From: Oscarella lobularis
Lineage: Eukaryota; Porifera; Homoscleromorpha; Homosclerophorida; Oscarellidae
Length of the DNA: 64,000 nucleotides
Assembly (NCBI RefSeq): GCF_947507565.1
Contig: NC_089175.1
Span: 5,011,733 to 5,075,732 of the forward strand
Reading direction: 5' to 3'
The translations under genes and the position numbers were made by a program. Below are positions 60,811-64,000 of this stretch, in pieces. The first letter of the stretch is position 1. The number at the start of each line of letters is the position of its first letter. A model generated the notes under the pieces. That model searched no databases. It saw nothing but the letters and a program-made list of their open reading frames with translations, and was not told where the DNA came from.

Positions 60811-62775
60811 ATGGCAAAGGCTCTCCTCTTTATTCTTTTATTGGAGGTCTCCTTCTTGCAGGCTTTTGATCAGCAAGTTGCTGGTCCAGCTCCAGCGGAC
60901 TGGGTGGATCCACTTGACGCTGAACGCGAGATGGAAAAATTCATTGCCGCAGCCGGATCGCAGCCGCGTAGCGAAGAGGAGCTATTTGGCCTTTCTGAAG
61001 ACCCGTGGACTCCGCTACCGGACGCATGGGTCGAGGGAGCAAAGAAAGCTTCTGTCGACTGGCGAACCTGGCCTGGCGGTCGAAACGCAACCACGTCCAT
61101 CAAAAAACAGTGCGGGGAAGTTGCGGAACGTATGCTCACCTGGAGGCGGCCGAATCGCAACACTTTCTCAAGACAGGACAACTAGTGACTCTGTCAGACC
61201 GTCAGCTAGGTGCTATCTTGCCACTACAACACAACGGCTCCGAACTACGACCCGAGTTACGGCGGCAGCCGCGGTATCGACCCCGCCAACGTTTTTCCGT
61301 GCATCGACCAGTTCTTTCACGAATGCAGTGGGAAGAATTGCGGAGAAAACGGCGGTAATCCAGCAAATAAACCGATAGAGACGAACTGCACCTATGATAC
61401 CACGCCGGACTCCAGTGGAAATCCGGCAGGCTGCTGGAAATACTTCGTCCCGTCGAAAGCGATCAAAGGCTGGTCCAATTACACTGCTAATCAGATTCCC
61501 AGAGGCAGTCTTTCCTCTGCGGGCGAAGACATGGTCGCTGCTTGGGTACTGCAAAACGGTCCCGTCCAGACGGCAGTCAACTCGTTGCTCGGCACTACTG
61601 CCGACGAGCAGAGCTTCGTCACGGCGGACAACTGCGTTCACGGTCACACGAATCACGCTACGAACATCGTGGGCTTTGGCACACATCCTCTCAAGGGTCC
61701 GTACTGGATCATACGCAATAGCTGGGGCTCGAACTTCGGCGACGGTGGCTTTGTGAAGCTCGCCCGGGGAGCGCATTGCGCGTCGTGCTGCACCACCGCT
61801 CGGTTGCAAATGTACGGAGATCCGTCCGCGTATTGGCCCAAGGCTGGAGAGGCGCCGCCCAAGCCCGCTCCACCTCCGCCCATTGCGCAGTATCCGCCAG
61901 GGCCGTGCATGGTGCCGACGAAACCCCTAGATCAGGGTCAAGTGTACGAAATTGGCCTTCAAAACTGCGACTTTGCTCCGCAGTGGAATTTCCCAGCTAA
62001 TAACACCAACGCAAGCTCTCCGGTGACACTGAAGTGCGATAAGACTATGTGCCTTGCAACGCGTGCTCTCGGTGGAACGATCCCGTCGACGTGCAAGCAG
62101 GAGCCGGGTCAATGCTACGGTAATGGCATTTCCGGCGCCTTCTTCAAGTTCCAGACGGCCTACCCAACGGCATGTTGTTACGCGTGTCAGAATTCCGGCG
62201 CTCAAAGTGCCAAGCAGCTGGAAAAGCAAGTCGAGGCAGGAGGCTACGCTTCGACGTGCACGGGCTGGACCCACGACGCCGCTAACGAGACTTGCACGCT
62301 GCATAACGTGACAGCGACCCTCACGTCGTGCGGCGCAAACATGACTGCCGGTACTCGAGCTCCAGCTTTCGCCGGGAAGCAACAAAATCGAGTGCCGAGT
62401 TTTCAAAATCGTAGCTTGGTGCTGGCAAAGTGCGACGGAAGCGCCGATCAGATGTGGACCTATAATACATTCGCAAGCGTATGGGGCGGCGTCGGCGGCG
62501 CTCTGGGCCAATCGCAGTCTGGTGACTGTGCCGAGACAACGCTCTGTGATGGGTGGCGCACGTGCGAAGGGAAGCGCATTCAGCCTGCAAAGTGCACTGG
62601 TGCTCCAGGCAGTCGGGCGCCCAAACCCCAGATCTTTGCATACGGCTACCAGACTGTTCACTGCCTGCCGGGTATGCCGAGTTGTGGAAGCGGTTGCTGT
62701 TTGGTGAAGACCAGCGCTTCCGTGGGAAAGGTTTGGGCCAATGGCGGTTGTTTGGGTGTGTGTGCCTACGAGTAA
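60811..62775 (+). pseudogene. C1A protease copy 2, double frameshift at the active site
   Basis: Nearly identical to 54450-56411, but the G run before the catalytic Cys has four G instead of five (61110-61116), which shifts the frame and leads to a stop at 61185. About 90 bases later (61203-61213) a net gain of four bases (CAGCTAGGTGC for CAGGTAC) restores the original frame, and the remaining 521 codons are open to the same CVCAYE end. In the shifted interval the sense of the original protein is still readable in another frame, so the changes are recent. As written the gene cannot make the catalytic Cys helix; a sequencing error in one homopolymer would not explain both changes. Confidence 0.75.
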
Positions 62776-63255
62776 AGGTAAGGATACATATCTGCTTCTT
62801 AGTGCGTACATTCGTTGTTGACCCGTTTGTTTTGCTGATTTCATGTGACAAATAGATGGGCAATTTCTTATAATACCTACGGTACTGTTTTGTCCGGAGA
62901 AATTTGTACTCCTGTACAGGCGTCGAGTCGGAGAAAATGACGTCAACAGGGAAACTGCGTCGTTGTTGCTGCCCGGGCCAGTTTCAGGAGTTCCTAATTT
63001 GCCATTGCTTCTGAGATTACCGGTGAAATTGACTGTATAGTAGCAGCAAATGATAGCAAATCGTGACGGCACTAGGCGCTTCCATGGCAGGATTATCAAT
63101 CTCACGACATTTACAGGCAAAGGCGACGAACTATCGAATGGTGGCCGAGCGACACGCATGCTTGATATAATCCGAGATAATTATCTATGTTATCTCTGAT
63201 ATGATCACCTCGTGATTTAAGTCATGTGCTTTAGTTTTGACGTTTGACAGTTCCT

Positions 63256-64000
63256 ATGGCGGATCCTCTATGGATTGCTAAGCTTCGTCCTATTCAAGAC
63301 AAAGTCGTTCCTCTTATCGGGGGACTACTCAACGGTGTGCTTCTTGATGCGCTTGTGGCGGCGAGCCTTCTTAGCGACGCAGACTACGAGAACGTGCGCG
63401 CAAAGAGGAAACAAAGCGACCTTGAAGGAGCAAGAGAGTTGATCAGCCTGCTGAAGAAAAAGCCGTCTCCGACGTTTGACACTTTCTGCGAAACGCTTCG
63501 ACGCATAGAAGACGGGGGAGTGTCAAGAGACGCCATTCTAAAGGAGCTTCAAGTTCAAACTCAAGTTACTTCCTTCAGTAAGAGTGTAACCTTTCAACTA
63601 CCCTCTGTTTCTCATCTTTTTTTTATATAGGCGCTCTAGCACGGGATGCTGCTACTAAGGTAAAGATTACGTAAATTTATGTACGGCATTCTAACAAGAT
63701 ATTTATAGCCCGCTGCTGGGGGTGATGGGGGCGATCGAGCAAACGTTGCGCCTCTGTCGCGCAAAAGGAGCAACGTTGAAAGCGGTGAACGTCAAGCTTC
63801 TTTCTCTAAGAGGGTACAACCACTATTAATTGTATATAGTAGACGTGTCTTCACTTATATACTGTATTGGTTTAGCAACTTAGCGAGGTTGAACGTACAG
63901 GTAAGTGCTTCACTCTATCAAAGTTTGAGCGGTTTGCTGTAGTACCTAATTTACTTTAGACGTTGTTGCTACATGTATGGCGTCCTCCTTCCCTTCGGCG
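63256..64000 (+). CDS. CARD-ankyrin-Death protein, copy 2 (partial, cut by window end)
   Basis: Exon 1 from the ATG at 63256 encodes the CARD (MADPLWIAKLRPIQDKVVPL, LLDALVAASLLSDADYENV). It is followed by the same donor (TTCA|GTAAGA near 63580) and the same small exon ALARDAATK, here with a stronger AAG|GTAAAG donor. It differs from copy 1 by 12 extra bases (QTQV for V) before the donor and by several charge changes in the CARD helices (AMRKQSNTEAA against AKRKQSDLEGA). The linker exon that begins after ACTTTAG at about 63960 is the last part seen. Confidence 0.75.

Larger units (their letters stand above)
60628..64000 (+). repeat. Segmental tandem duplication, right unit (open at window end)
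   Basis: Second unit of the duplication that starts at 54278. It carries the broken protease copy and the first part of a second CARD gene. The 5' flank includes the same candidate untranslated-region intron (GTAAGC ... GCGCAG), here with a weaker donor. Confidence 0.85.

Noticed and set aside
61560-63159. 410-aa minus-strand frame opposite protease copy 2
   Set aside because: Mirror image of the protease coding region and its 3' flank; the same antisense frame exists opposite copy 1 and shows no domain.
1-64000. CRISPR arrays, tRNA or rRNA genes, bacterial operons
   Set aside because: No spaced direct repeats, no tRNA-like cloverleaf and no rRNA core were seen; splice signals and gene content are animal.

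Overview
The window looks like animal nuclear DNA, most likely from a sponge with a compact genome; a homoscleromorph such as Oscarella or Corticium would fit, but that is inference. Genes are split by introns of about 50 to 100 bp with ordinary GT-AG (a few GC-AG) junctions. Recognisable animal families include a mitochondrial complex I subunit (NDUFA2), a USP48-type deubiquitinase, a DAPK-like ankyrin-Roc-COR-Death protein, a CARD-ankyrin-Death protein and papain-type proteases. No prokaryotic, CRISPR, tRNA or rRNA feature was seen. Exon boundaries were read by eye from splice motifs and frame continuity.

Left part (1-5220): two H-type lectin genes on the minus strand (the first cut by the window edge), a minus-strand five-exon gene that joins an Ig-like domain, a restriction-nuclease-like region and a degenerate protein-kinase-like domain, and a complete plus-strand NDUFA2 gene.

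Centre (5542-42890): a tandem array of one gene family, all on the minus strand. Each member starts with a signal peptide (MKRRHRLFL-like), then small cysteine-rich exons, then one very large exon. Copies 1, 2 and 4 are full length (about 2535, 2625 and 2623 aa) with 19 beta-sandwich repeats carrying the signature SDGVxVDxTPPxxGxVxDG, and no membrane anchor. Copy 3 is cut after repeat 10 by a deletion that joins it to a broken NDUFA2 copy. Copy 5 has lost all the repeats but has a transmembrane helix and a tyrosine-containing tail (about 680 aa). A decayed relic of another membrane form lies at 30.4-31.2 kb. The copies are nearly identical, and several junctions (exon fusion, internal deletion, lectin fusion) show continuing unequal recombination.

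Right part (43762-64000): USP48 and the ankyrin-Roc-COR-Death gene on the minus strand, then, divergently, a segment of about 6.35 kb that is tandemly duplicated: a single-exon C1A protease with a cysteine-rich, lectin-like C-terminal extension followed by a CARD-ankyrin-Death gene. The second protease copy is frameshifted at its catalytic centre, and the second CARD gene runs off the window.

Taken together, the locus combines secreted and membrane-bound recognition-type proteins (lectins, giant repeat proteins, Ig) with intracellular death-fold adaptors, in a setting of recent duplication and pseudogene formation. A recognition or immunity cluster is a reasonable hypothesis; no function is shown by sequence alone.
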